64,000 nt of DNA from Ditylenchus dipsaci (lineage: Eukaryota; Nematoda; Chromadorea; Rhabditida; Anguinidae), in assembly GCA_004194705.1 (NCBI GenBank), contig SADC01001311.1, forward strand, positions 310,001 through 374,000, given 5' to 3'. Each line of letters begins with the position of its first letter. The stretch's first letter is position 1. Under the pieces are notes generated by a model, which had not been told where the DNA came from, did no database searches, and saw nothing but the letters and a program-made list of their open reading frames with translations. Both the position numbers and the translations under genes were made by a program. This document shows, one piece after another, positions 44,086 through 54,854 of this stretch.

Positions 44086-44464
44086 CAGGGCTCTCAGTTT
44101 TTTTTTATTCGAAAAAAGACATTTGATTAAAAGAGGATATTTTGACCATTTTGGAATAAAAAAGTAATCTTATCCAGTGGTTATTGCCATTTTGAAGCAA
44201 AAAAAAATTTTTGACTGAAACCTTAAAAATGAAAAAAATTGGGGTATTAAAAAATGACGTCTGAGAGCCCTGCGTTGGCCAGGTGAAAACCTGCTTAGAG
44301 AAAGCATTAAATAGAAAGAAAATTAAAATCAGATAATGGGTTCACAAGTAGGATTTTACTGTTCAAAATTCACTTGTAAAACCCATCATCTGGTTTTTAT
44401 TCTCTTTCTATATAATGTTTTCTCTGAGCGGGTATTCGTTAAGCAGGTTTTCACCTAGCCCCTG
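44086..44464. mobile_element. Two abutting foldbacks, CAGGGCTC family plus AGGTGAAAACC
   Basis: 44,086-44,271 has hAT-type ends CAGGGCTCTCAG and CTGAGAGCCCTG. The second foldback (about 44,279-44,458) has arms GGTGAAAACCTGCTTAGAGA / AAGCAGGTTTTCACC. CGTTACAT before the first and CGTTATAT after the pair match at 7 of 8, so the second may have inserted at the edge of the first. Confidence 0.7.
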
Positions 44465-44511
44465 CGTTATATGCTCATTTTCGCTCATTTTTCTGTTGTC
44501 TGTATGTTATA

Positions 44512-45269
44512 CAGTCAAACATCGATATAACGTACCCCCGATATAACGTACCTTTTGATATAACGTACGCCTTGAGACCTTTTGGTTGGATTAATTTCAA
44601 ATTAGAATAAGTTCACCCCCGCTATAACGTACCCTTGATATAACGTACCCCTTGCAGGTAACACTGATATTTACGTTACCCTCGATATAACGTACCCTTG
44701 TGTTATATTTACTAATCCAATACAGTTTTTGCTCTTTTTCTGCTGCTGCAACATTTTCTGTAGTCATCATAGTCTTCTTTTTAGAAAGGAACATCAACAG
44801 TGGGTAACGCTGCTATAGGTATGAGTAATAGACCATTCGATAGCCCAACTCTCGCTAAATCAAGTGGTTAATGCCTTTTCGTTTAATCTAAAGAAGAATT
44901 CTTCTTACAGTCAAACTGGATACAACACCACCCAAGGGAGCGACCATAGGGTGGTGTTGTATCGAGGGTTAATTGACTACATTTCAGTCAAAGCTGACCA
45001 AATCGGTCCGTTTTTGAGTCGTGTTATATCGGGCGGTGTTGTATCCAGGTTCTACTGTAGCACAGGAAATGAAATATGTTGATTTTTATATAGGTATATA
45101 GCCAAAATGTCAGGAAAAATCAGACAAAATTTCGAAAACACTTTTCACGAACACTGTTTTAGATCGGGGATGCCTGAGGGATTAAACCCAGGCCTTGAGG
45201 CCTCTGCCCTCGATATAACTTACCCCTTTAGCCGGCCGCCAGAGGGTACGTTATATCGAGGTTTGACTG
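44512..45269. mobile_element. Mariner-type foldback, CAGTCAAACATCGATATAAC
   Basis: The ends are CAGTCAAACATCGATATAAC and TTATATCGAGGTTTGACTG, flanked by TA. CGATATAACGTACCC is repeated in both subterminal regions. A second element of the same TIR class (44,908-45,057) is nested inside. No transposase. Confidence 0.9.
44908..45057. mobile_element. Nested 150-bp mariner-type MITE
   Basis: CAGTCAAACTGGATACAACA and TGTTGTATCCAGGTTCTACTG ends, TA on both sides. Only the first five bases are shared with its host's end; the rest differs. Confidence 0.9.
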
Positions 45270-45383
45270 TATGTCTAAAACTTTGATAGTTCGTTTTTTC
45301 ATTTGCAACATGTATTGTTCTTACTTTTATTCAAGATTCCACATAATTCAAGAGAAAAACAGATATAAAACATAGAAAATTAT

Positions 45384-46352
45384 CTAGCAGTCATAAATAT
45401 ACGGATGTTTCTCCCAAAGATCGTCGCTGTCCACGTCTGAGTGCTCATCCCAGCTAGAAGACAACTTTTTGGTGATTTCACCAGAAGCTCGTTCTACGAA
45501 AAAGTGAACTAGTAGGAGGAATATTCCTTGAAGACCAGTAATGATGTGTAAAGCCATCGTGAACACAAATATGTCATGATCGGTCTTCAGGGAAATAGAC
45601 CAGCTGTGTGCATTATCCCTCATGAAGTCGATATACGGGCAGGGCATTGTGACAGCCAGGAAAAAGCTGACAAAGCAAATCATGAAGTAACACATTGAAA
45701 TGAGTCGCTAAAAATAAATTCCCAATAAATAAATGAAATACAGTCGAATTAGATTTTTTCATCCGATTTTTGAAATTTTTTGCAGATCCCGTTTAAAAGT
45801 CTGGCCCCGAAAACCACATGCATTCTTTTAGAAACATAAGATATTTCCCTCTAAAAAAGTAAAAGCTCTGCATAATGTCACTTAAATCTCCTTGGCGAAA
45901 TTGAACTTTATGTGTAGAGCGTTAACTGTATTTTTCTTTATTTGAAAAAAAAACACCGGTAGCTTTCCAGATTCAAATAGTAAATTCCCCAGAATAATCC
46001 TGGATTATGCACCCCTGTGCAATTAAGCATTATTGTTAAAAAATAGAAAGTAAAAATATATAGACAATTGACAGAAAAACTTACGTTATAAGCCATGTAA
46101 AATGTGAAGAAACATTCTTTTTGCAGAATCACTCCAAGAAACAGTTGAAAAGGGAAAATCAAGAAGAGCATGCCGGCTAAATCTTCATTTGATGAGGCAA
46201 CTGCACTGAACAGACTTGCTTCAAAGATGGCGTAAAGCAGCACGGTTATCTAAAAAACAAAATAACTTGTATTGATTGTTTGAAAAAATTATCACCTGAT
46301 ATTTGTGCTTCAAGATGGCATTCAAATCTTCCTGCTCCCAAAAGAAGAACAT
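45384..46352 (-). CDS. Four-TM membrane protein, member D, intact
   Basis: Exons (minus): 46,352-46,296 (MFFFWEQEDLNAILKHKYQ), 46,249-46,085 and 45,707-45,384. All joins are phase 0 and the frame is open to the stop. Spans: TVLLYAIFEASLFSAVA, LFLIFPFQLFLGVIL, MICFVSFFLAVTMPC and ALHIITGLQGIFLLLVHFFV. Exon 2 ends in MAYN like its sisters. The tail is acidic and Ser-rich (SSSWDEHSDVDSDDLWEKH), with YIYDC at the very end, a possible tyrosine sorting signal (inference). The second intron is 377 bp, longer than the 46-51 bp of the other members. Role unknown. Confidence 0.75.
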
Positions 46353-47923
46353 ATCTGCAGAAGAAGTAGAAAAGAAGTGAGAAATGCTAAAAAAACTGAA
46401 ATTTTACATAAAAATTGTGCAATAAAAAAAATGTCTCTTCATTTTAAGTAGAAAATGAAGTAAAACAAAGTCAAAGCTTCAAGGGAGAAATGACGAGTGA
46501 AAAGAAGGTTAGTTCAGACTGGTGCGTTCAGAGTGTTTTAATAATACTTTGTCCAGAAAAGCATTGAAATTTTTTTTCTACCAGAGAGGCATACCAGCGC
46601 GTTACAGTGCAAATTGAGGCGAGGACTATAAATTCTTTTTAGTCATCTCTATTTTCACTAGTTTCACGTTAAACCTGATATTGGTGACCTTATACTACTT
46701 TTAAAAATTGGGCAGAAAAGTTTCGTCAATCAGGTAGAACGCTTGTAGGAAATTTGCAAGAGAAATAGCAAAAAAAATCTGCCCCGACTTTTTTTTCTTT
46801 ATATAAAGCAATGGTATTTCCCTTTAAAGACACACATTTTTAGCCCGTCCTATCATTCGCTGGCCTACCCTGCAGCTAAAACTTCTATGGCCTTCTTTGC
46901 ACTTTTAAGCTTCGCCAGTTTGAAAATATTAAAACATTATTAAAAATTGAATTTGTTATGTGACAGAATAAAAATTTCAATTTAAAATGCCAACTAGACG
47001 AATCATATCAATCTACAAATATTAGATATTGATTGATAAGATATCACACACATTTTCGAATACTTTATTCGAAATAGGGTTTTCCAGGCCAAAATTTTTA
47101 CGAGTCAACCTTTTCTCGACAATTATTATACAACTAGGGTCTGCAGGCGCCTATCGGCGCATATATCGTTCGGGAGCATTAGTGAATCGAATACAATCTC
47201 TGTTGTTCGGGTAGAACATCCACCCTACCTGTTAATCCACCTACTCTACCTCGCCTACCCTCGCCTACTCTCGCCTAGCCTCACCTACCTCGTCTATCCT
47301 CGCCTATCTTCGCCTAACCTGGCCTGCCCTTGCTATCCTCGCCTACCCTCGCGTATTTCGATAATATATCATACACCTGTCTTGGTTCTCAGGGTGTGCG
47401 TTACATCAAAATTGACTGTAGAGGTTCTCACCTGAACACTTAACTATCCTATCTGGCTACCTACCCACCCTAACTGGCCATTTACCCATTTCTACCTGGT
47501 AGAAAAGTGGCTTGAACATAAAAATCCACCTTAAATCCAGGCTAAAATCAACCATCACCGATTTGGAGGGCAATAAAAAATGGGTGGGGTCGGCTGTCCG
47601 TCACACTTTTTATGAATTTATTGTTTCACAACTAATTTTTGGCCAGTTTTCGCGATTTTATGTCTGATATTTTTCCGGAACCCTCAAGTACAACATCTTG
47701 GCTTTCTTTTAAGCATAAACACGTATTATTGAAGTTGCTTCTAAAAAATTTCTTGCCCTCCAAATCGGTGATGCTTGACTTTAGCCTGGATATAAGGTGG
47801 AATTTTTGTGTTCAAGCCCACTTTCCTTCATTTTATGCAAACTAATGTCAGATATCTCTACAGAACTCTCAATTACAGCATCATGACTTTTTTTAAGCAG
47901 AAACACGTATCAAGTCAGATCAA
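46353..47923. other. Repeat-bearing spacer between D and E
   Basis: 47,218-47,352: tandem decamer repeat close to CCTACCCTCG, about 12 diverged units. 47,503-47,590 and about 47,745-47,828: inverted arms (TTGAACATAAAAATCCACC / GGTGGAATTTTTGTGTTCAA). A direct repeat, TCTGATATTTTTCCGGAACC (47,660) against TCAGATATCTCTACAGAACT (47,850), runs on for about 70 bp. 46,360-46,990 shows nothing. Confidence 0.55.
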
Positions 47924-48198
47924 ATGATCGCTGTGAAAGATGGTAAAAATATTCTAGTATACCAGAAGCACAAGCTTTTTTCGAATGCCTGGACTGTTCA
48001 GGTAAAAATAATTTATAAAGGTTTGTAAAACTAATAATTTTCGTTAAGAGCCAAGAAAGGCCCAGTTTCTTTGCCAACGATCATACAAACAATGGTTATT
48101 ACATGCTCAATAAAGGGTTCATGCTGATTGCTGCCGTCTGTATGACATCAGCAAACTTTCTGCAAGGGACAGTGATCACCCTATGCGCGAAAAAGTAA
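47924..48198 (+). pseudogene. Four-TM membrane protein, member E, fragment
   Basis: A first-exon-like piece, 47,924-48,001, encodes MIAVKDGKNILVYQKHKLFS and ends TVQ before a GTAAAA donor, much like KYQ and KFQ in D and F. It is followed at about 48,045 by a TM4-type exon: FANDHTNNGYYMLNKGFMLI, then AAVCMTSANFLQGTVITLC, stop at 48,196. The TM1-TM2 exon and TM3 are missing. A charged tail (MEPPEEHEKGPQSALKATKE) continues in another frame after an A run, so an indel near 48,200 is likely. Confidence 0.5.
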
Positions 48199-48362
48199 AA
48201 AAAAGTCATGAAAAACGACATTATGGAACCTCCGGAAGAACATGAAAAGGGTCCGCAAAGTGCGTTGAAGGCTACTAAAGAAGCGGGGAGTACACAAAGG
48301 CTACTTCGCGTAACGACAGTTCTCTTGATTTCCAGCAGGAATATCAAAAAACAGTTGATTCT

Positions 48363-49700
48363 TTAATTCCGATGTTTATGGCTAGTCTACTTTTTCCACA
48401 AGCAGAGGCAACAATTATTCGGAATGAGCACCTTAAAAATAAGTTAGAACTATCAGAAGTTATAGAATGTGAATCAACCTTGCAAGCAAAGGGCCCTTAA
48501 ATCAGCAATCACAGTGTCGGAGAAAAATTGAAACTTTTTTTGATTGTTTGCATGGTGATTATCATGTTTAGATTGAATTTCCACAACTTAGTGCCTTTTA
48601 AAGTTTAGACCTATTTTTGTTTCGTTTTCCTAGAAGTTTTATCACCAAAATGTAGCTGACATTCAGGGCTACAATTTAGTTATAAAACTTTGAAAAAATC
48701 AAAAGAAATTTAAACCTAAAAATTGGTATAAAGAGGCTGGCGGTCAAATTAGTGGCTGTCAAAATATGCGGGACGTCAATATGCTGGCGGTCAAACGTTC
48801 TGTACCCTCAAAACACACTTTTGGAAAAAAGAAGTTTAGCCTTAACATCCATTATTTCCTGAGGGATTATTCTTCAACCTGGACATAACCTTTTAGAAAC
48901 CATAGTTAATAGAGGATTGTCTGAACATGTAGAATATTTTGAGAATCCACGGAGTACTCACTTTCCGGACGGGTTTAGGCGAACGCGACATTTGCGGCCC
49001 GACAAATGCAGACAGTTTTTAGCGGACACGACTTTAGCGGACGCGTCATTTTACGGACTGACAAATGCGAACCTTGTTTTTTGCACTCTATATGCCTCTT
49101 TTGATCTCAAAGATATCCGCAAATGTCGCGTTCGCAAAATAACACGTCCGCCAAAGTCCTGTCCTCTAAAGTCGCGTCCGCAAATGTCCATCCGCATTTG
49201 TCGGGCCGCAAATGTCGTGTCCGCCGATGTCGTTCCGCAAAAGTCGGGCCACATATGTCGGTGCGAAAATTATCAAGACTAACAATGTCGGTCCGAGAAT
49301 TAAGAATTGCAAATGTCGATAGTTAATGATAGTATATGGGTAGGATAGTATCCACTACGCCGACTAGGTCGAATTCGTATTTCTTCCATTAAATCAGAAT
49401 GCATGCTTATTTCCCAATCATTTACACCACAACAAGTTCATTCGTTAGCAAATGGGTGGGGTCTTAAGCAGAGTTATGAATTGTAATTTAATTTTTTTCG
49501 CTTTTTCACGATCACAACTTTCTTACTTTTTTTAGAAAAATTTTTATTTTTGAAGTTTTACGCCAAAAGATTTTCTTCTGTTCAAATAGCAATAAGCAGT
49601 GCATAAAATGAATTTTATACTTTAAAAGTAGTCAAAATGTAGTTTTCAAATTTTCATTCTCATCACTGGGCTAAAACACTCCCTAAGGTCATTTTACCTA
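48363..49700. other. Spacer with GC-rich diverged-repeat foldback
   Basis: 48,970-49,320: many 12-20 bp units variously GACAAATGCGA, CGGACACGACTTTAGCGGAC, CGCAAATGTCG, forward on the left and inverted on the right. Frames here are products of the repeat. A degraded relative of the CAGGGCTC MITE is recognisable at about 49,505-49,680. 48,363-48,960 has no gene. Confidence 0.5.
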
Positions 49701-49701
49701 C

Positions 49702-50516
49702 TGGCTCTTTCACGGACTGCGACTTAGACTTAGACTGAGACTTAGACTGAGACTTTTTTGGCTACATGAACACTCCTTAGTCTCAGTCTCAGTCTAAGTC
49801 TAAGTCTTAGTCTAAGTCTCAGTCAAAGGTGTTCACGGACTGAGACTTAGACTGAGACTTAGACTTATTTTTTATGTGTTTGCGTTTTTATTTATTTTTT
49901 ATTACTCAACTTATTTAGTGATTTCATGTTTTAAAAACAGGATGAATAAATTTTTTAACAATGTTAAATGATTATGGCATGGTTTCTTTCTCGACCAACC
50001 AATCCTCATAATCATCCAAGCTTTTCTGTATGTCTTTCTTAAATTGGAAAGAGCTCTTGGATCATCGACTGCAACTATACGTTTGTATATGTTCTCCACA
50101 GATTGGGCCAAAGGAGAGAGCTCAACGACAGGAGAATTGTTAACTGCATTCAGGGCATTCAATATGGCCTCTTCAACGTTGGTCTTACGCTTGCGGGATG
50201 GAGCTGGCGAGGTATGTTCACTTTCTAGTCCGGTTGGTGCTGGGGAGTCTCTGCAACTTTCCAGGCCAGAGCTGTCATTCATGACTTGATCGTCTGATGA
50301 TCTGAAACAGGTGAAAAAGTCAAACTTATTTCTTAGTCTAAGTCTCAGTCTAAGTCTAAGTCTCAGTCTAAGTCTCAGTCCGTGAACACCTTAGACTTAG
50401 ACTGAGACTTAGACTGAGACTATTTTGGCTCCATGAACACCTCTTAGTCTCAGTCTAAGTCTCAGTCTCAGTCTAAGTCTAAGTCTCAGTCTAAGTCGCA
50501 GTCCGTGAAAGAGCCA
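49702..50516. mobile_element. Harbinger-like foldback with hexamer arms and an ORF
   Basis: The ends are TGGCTCTTTCACGGACTGCG and CGCAGTCCGTGAAAGAGCCA, a perfect 20-bp match, flanked by TAC on both sides. Arms are built of GACTTA and GACTGA hexamers and contain GGTGTTCACGGACTG. Sisters at 52,440 and 54,177 have TTA and TAA duplications, fitting the 3-bp TWA target of PIF/Harbinger elements. Unique DNA in the middle encodes a protein fragment on the minus strand. Confidence 0.85.
49972..50301 (-). CDS. Protein fragment inside the Harbinger-like element
   Basis: After a TTTCAG acceptor the minus strand reads SSDDQVMNDSSGLESCRDSP, then TSPAPSRKRKTNVEEAILNA (basic, nuclear-signal-like). It continues ELSPLAQSVENIYKRIVAVD. 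Then either NLRKTYRKAWMIMRIG or, one base shifted, SSFQFKKDIQKSLDDYEDWL ending VEKETMP at 49,972. The second is more natural, so one indel near 50,045 is likely. The Ser/Pro linker plus terminal helices resembles the C-terminal tail of MADF/Myb-SANT-type proteins that accompany Harbinger transposases. The DNA-binding domain is absent. Confidence 0.45.
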
Positions 50517-51955
50517 TACACCTTCAACATTCATTTTATTCTAAAATATTTTACAAAAAATTTGAATCCCAGCTAGCACTAAGTTAGCACTAAAACAACC
50601 CTCCCACTTCAACTACGCCAACCACACCATCCATAGCTTCACTACAAACCATTCTAATTATAGACTGTACTTTCATTTCATTCATTATTTTTTTGGTTAT
50701 ATAAAACTGATCTTCAAGGAACATGCACACGCTAATACAGGTGGTGCTCGCCAATTCAATTTTTTTCGTAATCATTGAACTTCTGCACAGATTTTTCAAC
50801 TTAGTTTCTAGCAAAACAAGGGCTAGAATTTAATTTCAGATATAGTTGTGTTAGAAACCAAGTTGCAGAAAAACCAAGTCGTACAGAAGTTCAATGATTA
50901 GGAAAAAATGTGCGGGCTTTGGTTTTTGCGCGCAGCGGCATGTACAAGATTTGAATTGGTGGGAGACAGTTTTCATTCGTCTCGCACTTTACTCTTTGGG
51001 GTCATTTTGAACGATGCAAAAGAGAACAGTTCGAGACCAAAGAAGACTGTCCCCCGCCAATTCAAATTTTGCAATGCCACTGCGCCCGAAAACCATCCTC
51101 TTTCAAACGTCAAAAAGGTGTTTTACGAAGGGGTGGAGTTCATTGAACTGTTCAACCACGGCGAAGCTACGGTTGAAGAAAAAGGTAGATGCGCTGAATA
51201 ATCCGCCGAAATAACTCTCACTAAAAATATATTTATTCAAAGTTCTGCTGATTTGAGAAATTCGGAATTTGAGCTTAGCGATCACCTGAGAAAGAGTCTA
51301 ATTAAGAAGAACTTAAGAAACCACACTACGGCTAGTCCAAACACAGAATACCGTATTCTCTCTAATCATCCCACTGTGGGATTATTTTTCAATCTCCGAA
51401 AAATCTCGAAATTGTCAATGAAAAATGGCCTTAACTCTGGAATCCTAGTCAAAAATCGGGGGTGTGTGGATTTTTAGAGATGTGGGATTATTAGAGCGAA
51501 TACGGTATATGTAGAAATAATGCAGGTTTCCAAAAGGCTGAAGCAAAAAGGCAAAAGGCAGCAAAGAATTGCTTCATGTTTCTGCCCCAAAGTAGCCAAA
51601 GCGTATACGCTCTTTAGCCCTAATTGGTCAGTAAAAAAGGATCACACGGGGAACGGAGGCAACCATCCCCTCCTATTGTAGAATAGAGCCGTGTAAATTG
51701 TTTACTTCCATGTAAATTATTTTGATAGAAGGAATTAGCACTAACGAAAAAGTGAACTGGGAAGACATGCAACTGATAAAAAAAGTTTATGCTCCATATC
51801 GACAGTATAAGGCTATTTGTTTTCTAATTATCGATGCAGTTGCTGTTGTTGTTTTAAAAAGGTGAATTAGGTTTTCAATGGTTGAATTAAAAAGCTTTAC
51901 TATATTTTTGAAATGGTCTAAAAAAGTCTAACCATCGATACATTTCACAAGTATA
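50517..51955. other. Four small foldbacks, no gene
   Basis: About 50,713-50,912: CAAGGAACATGCACACGCTA ends with AACCAAGTT arms, the 3.87 kb family. About 50,950-51,070: GATTTGAATTGGTGGGAGAC / GTCCCCCGCCAATTCAAATT. 51,351-51,505: CCGTATTCTCTCTAAT / ATTAGAGCGAATACGG with TA flanks. The frames at 50,908-51,214 follow the arms. 51,510-51,950 shows nothing. Confidence 0.6.
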
Positions 51956-52024
51956 TTCTAATGCCCCGAAAAGACTCACGAGTCAAGGCAAAATGTATAC
52001 AGCTGAGTCTTTCCACGGTGATCA

Positions 52025-52408
52025 CTGGCACTTTTTATACTCGTGAAACCGTTTCCTTGAAACCTTTTTATTTTTTGCCAATTAGGATTCTGAAAGTCGT
52101 CCAATTTGAATTCTTTCAACGGATTCATAAGTAAATCGACCCTGCTCTACAACTTTCTCCGTGATGTCAACATTGAATTTCGTCACCAAAATATTTCCCG
52201 GGAAACCCTTGAAACTAGCTTGAAACCATGCCGTATCTCGATTTGGTGACGAAATTCTATGTTGACATCACGAAGAAAGTTGTAGATCAGGGTCGATTTA
52301 CTTATGAATCTATTGAAAAACTCAAATTTGACGACTTTCAGAATCATAATTGGCAAAAAAACAAAAAGGTTTCAAGGAAACGGTTTCACGAGTACAAAAA
52401 GTGCCACT
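52025..52408. repeat. Foldback with long GTTTCCTTGAAACC arms
   Basis: GGCACTTTTTATACTCGTGA and CACGAGTACAAAAAGTGCC are the ends, followed inward by ACCGTTTCCTTGAAACC / GGTTTCAAGGAAACGGT and further matching blocks nearly to the centre. The 60-codon frame at 52,228 is one arm. Confidence 0.85.
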
Positions 52409-52827
52409 AGGGTTGTTGGTGACCGGTTAATGATCTTTATGGCTCTTTCACGGACTGCGACTTAGACTGAGACTTAGACTTAGACTGAGACTGAGACTTA
52501 GACTGAGACTAAGAGGTGTTCATGGAGCCAAAATAGTCTCAGTCTAAGTCTCAGTCTAAGTCTAAGGTGTTCACGGACTGAGACTTAGACTGAGACTTAG
52601 ACTTAGACTGAGACTTAGACTAAGGAGTGTTCATGTAGCCAAAAAAGTCTCAGTCTAAGTCTCAGTCTAAGTCTAAGTCGCAGTCCGTGAAAGAGCCATT
52701 AAATTGGTGTACTCGAAATTCCTTGCGCATCTAATAGTAGTAAAAGCTTGTTGATATTCTGTCAAAATTTTTAAGCAGGACTCGGTTAACCGAAAATATA
52801 TATTAACCGGTCACCAACAACCCTAGT
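52406..52827. mobile_element. AGGGTTGTTGGTGACC foldback with nested Harbinger-like MITE
   Basis: The outer arms are CTAGGGTTGTTGGTGACCGG and CCGGTCACCAACAACCCTAG. Between them 52,440-52,698 is a complete GGCTCTTTCACGGACTG element with TTA duplicated on each side (52,437-52,439, 52,699-52,701). The outer element also abuts the 52,025-52,408 foldback. Confidence 0.85.
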
Positions 52828-53307
52828 TAAGTCTGACACTTTATTGCCTTAATTTTCGAAGTTTCCAACCAGTCGTGTTTTCAGAGTTTGGTCCCGAATA
52901 TCTTAAAGATTACAATTTCGCCAATAAGTTTTTCAAAAGACCTGCAATTTTCCCATTTAAAAAGTGTTAACTCCTCAGTGATCCCTTATTTTGATATTAG
53001 GATTCATTATGGGATTCATTATGGATAGGTTCTCTTTTTTAATCGAAAAATTAAGGTAAAAAGTGTCCGACCCAAGGGGGTACGGACTTTTCAGATGACC
53101 ACTATGGTGAGACTCTACTGTATTACCTTAAAATTAGCACCAGACTCACACGGAAACTTAAAAATTGTCAGGTGTAAAACACCACATTTATTGCTTTGTA
53201 ATAATTTTCCAAATACAATTGGAATTCGTTAGCTATTAGATAGAAAACCAAAATTTTATTTGATGAAAAGTGCATGTGTTTGTTCAACATTGTCAAAAAA
53301 ATTCAAG
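52828..53307. other. Mariner-type half element and 3' flank
   Basis: GTTTGGTCCCGAATATCTTA and AGTGTCCGACCCAAGGGGGT ... GAGACTCTACTGTA match the right portion of the 21.6-21.95 kb foldback and 59.3-59.75 kb element. The left end is degraded. No gene is seen. Confidence 0.5.
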
Positions 53308-53920
53308 CTACAGAAATATTTGATCCTCGTGATTCTTGTTCATTTCACCCAAAGCTTTGTATAGTATTTTACGGGAAAAGTGGGAATAGATCACAACGGC
53401 CATCATAAACAAGCTTGTAAAAGCAGTGATCTGGAGAGGGACCACATTCTTGTTCGGAGTCTCTCCACTCATTTCTTTGATAAACTTTTCTGGTTCGCTC
53501 AGAACGGACAAAAAGAATGCCATATAGAAGAAGGCATAAACAATGTTCCACAGGTACTAAATCAGGAAATAGAGAAATCGCAATATGAATTACAATAATT
53601 GTCTTACATTGTAGACAATATATACCATCATTGCTTTCGGCTGATTTCTGACCACTCCGCACAGCAAGAAGGTCGGAGCAGCCAGACAAAGCAGATAGAT
53701 CCCACAAAGAGTGGAATTTATCTGTGTTCCCTCTCCAGAAATCACATAAAAGCACACGGAGCTGGCGAAAAAATCTACCAGAGCCAGGCAAGTAGCTATG
53801 AACTAGAAATTGTGGTTAAAATTGGAGGTGGGGTGTTTCAAATACATTTACCTGAAACTTGAGGTTCAAGAACGCCATGTGTAATTTGTTCCGATTGTCG
53901 AAATATTTTGGTATAGCTTG
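53308..53920 (-). CDS. Four-TM membrane protein, member F, intact
   Basis: Exons (minus): 53,920-53,852 (ends LHMAFLNLKFQ), 53,802-53,608 and 53,556-53,308. Introns are 49 and 51 bp, phase 0, frame open throughout. Spans: IATCLALVDFFASSVCFYVI, CGIYLLCLAAPTFLLCGVV, NIVYAFFYMAFFLSVL and ITAFTSLFMMAVVIYSHF. Exon 2 ends IVYN as in the other members. The loop after TM1 has an NST glycosylation site and one Cys. The C-tail is KALGEMNKNHEDQIFL. A start is not fixed: the first exon follows a TTTTTAG acceptor, so there may be an upstream exon, or translation may begin at the internal ATG. No family name is recognised. Confidence 0.75.
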
Positions 53921-53929
53921 CTAAAAAGT

Positions 53930-54854
53930 TTGATTGTTTTTTCAAAGAAATTTCAAATGTACGAGCTTTGATTGAAACTTCTAAGTAAATAACATAAAAT
54001 TGAATATCGATTTTTAATTTGGATTAGATAAACAGTCTATATAAGATAGCACCCTTCTTGGATTAATCTGTTGCTGGACTTTGATTTTTACATTTTTGTT
54101 ATCCTTATTCTTTTTTAATTTTCTATGAATGATGTTTTTGTGAAATTTCGCCCCATAATATTATTTTAAATTGTAATGCCTCGTTCACGGACTGAGACTA
54201 AAGGGTGTTCACGTACTGCGATTTAGACTGAGACTAGTTTGGCTAAATGAATACCTTTTAGTCTCAGTCTAAGGTGTTCACGGACTGAGACTTGAACTAG
54301 ACTTAGACGATTTTTCTTTATGTATTTGTGTCTTTGAAGGTTTAAGTGTAAGTCTTGGTCTAAGTCGCAGTCCGTAAACGAGCCATAAAAGAAGACAGTA
54401 GCTCAATAATTTTTTTTAATTGGATAGAGACGACACACTCTATAGTGGCCACTATGAGAACCAGACCGACTTTTTTTTAAATTCTGTCTTCCGAAAGTCT
54501 TTTGCGTCCTAGCAATTTTTTAAAACAACTTTTGTTAAAAATCTAAGAGAAATTAATTTTGCTAAATTGGAGTGGTTGTTTAATTTTTACTTGCCCAACT
54601 TATTCATTTTAATTTATTATTTTCAATATATTGCAATTTATTTTTTACCGAAAATGTCTTAAAAAGAAATTTCTGATTTTAAACACGTTGCCAAGATTAT
54701 CTTTTTATTTTATATACAAAATAAATCCAAATGTGCGCTAGATTTTTCGAGAACATTACATTATCAAGAGAAAAGCCTCGCTTTTTATAGCTTTTTATCA
54801 TCTTGCAAAGTATCTCAAAATTTTAGTTATCTGCACTGCAAAATCTGACCGACC
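53930..54854. other. Divergent intergenic region with one Harbinger-like MITE
   Basis: 54,177-54,385: ends TGCCTCGTTCACGGACTG and CAGTCCGTAAACGAGCCA, TAA duplicated at 54,174-54,176 and 54,386-54,388. The rest is plain AT-rich DNA between two outward-facing gene starts and may hold both promoters. Confidence 0.7.

Noticed and set aside
48917..49326. A 121-codon frame
   Set aside because: It follows the diverged CGCAAATGTCG repeat units through a foldback; both strands are open because of the repeat.
51996..52410. Protein-coding exon around 52,228-52,410
   Set aside because: The frame is one arm of a near-perfect inverted repeat and its mirror image occurs at 52,025-52,200.
45384..53920. Tetraspanin, claudin or LAPTM identity for the 4TM genes
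   Set aside because: No CCG or PxxCC motifs and no W-GLW-C-C claudin signature; four spans alone are not enough to assign a family.
49700..54390. CRISPR-like array or telomeric repeat from the regular GACTTA/GACTGA runs
   Set aside because: There are no unique spacers, the units are hexamers in inverted arms, and the element has transposon ends and 3-bp target duplications.
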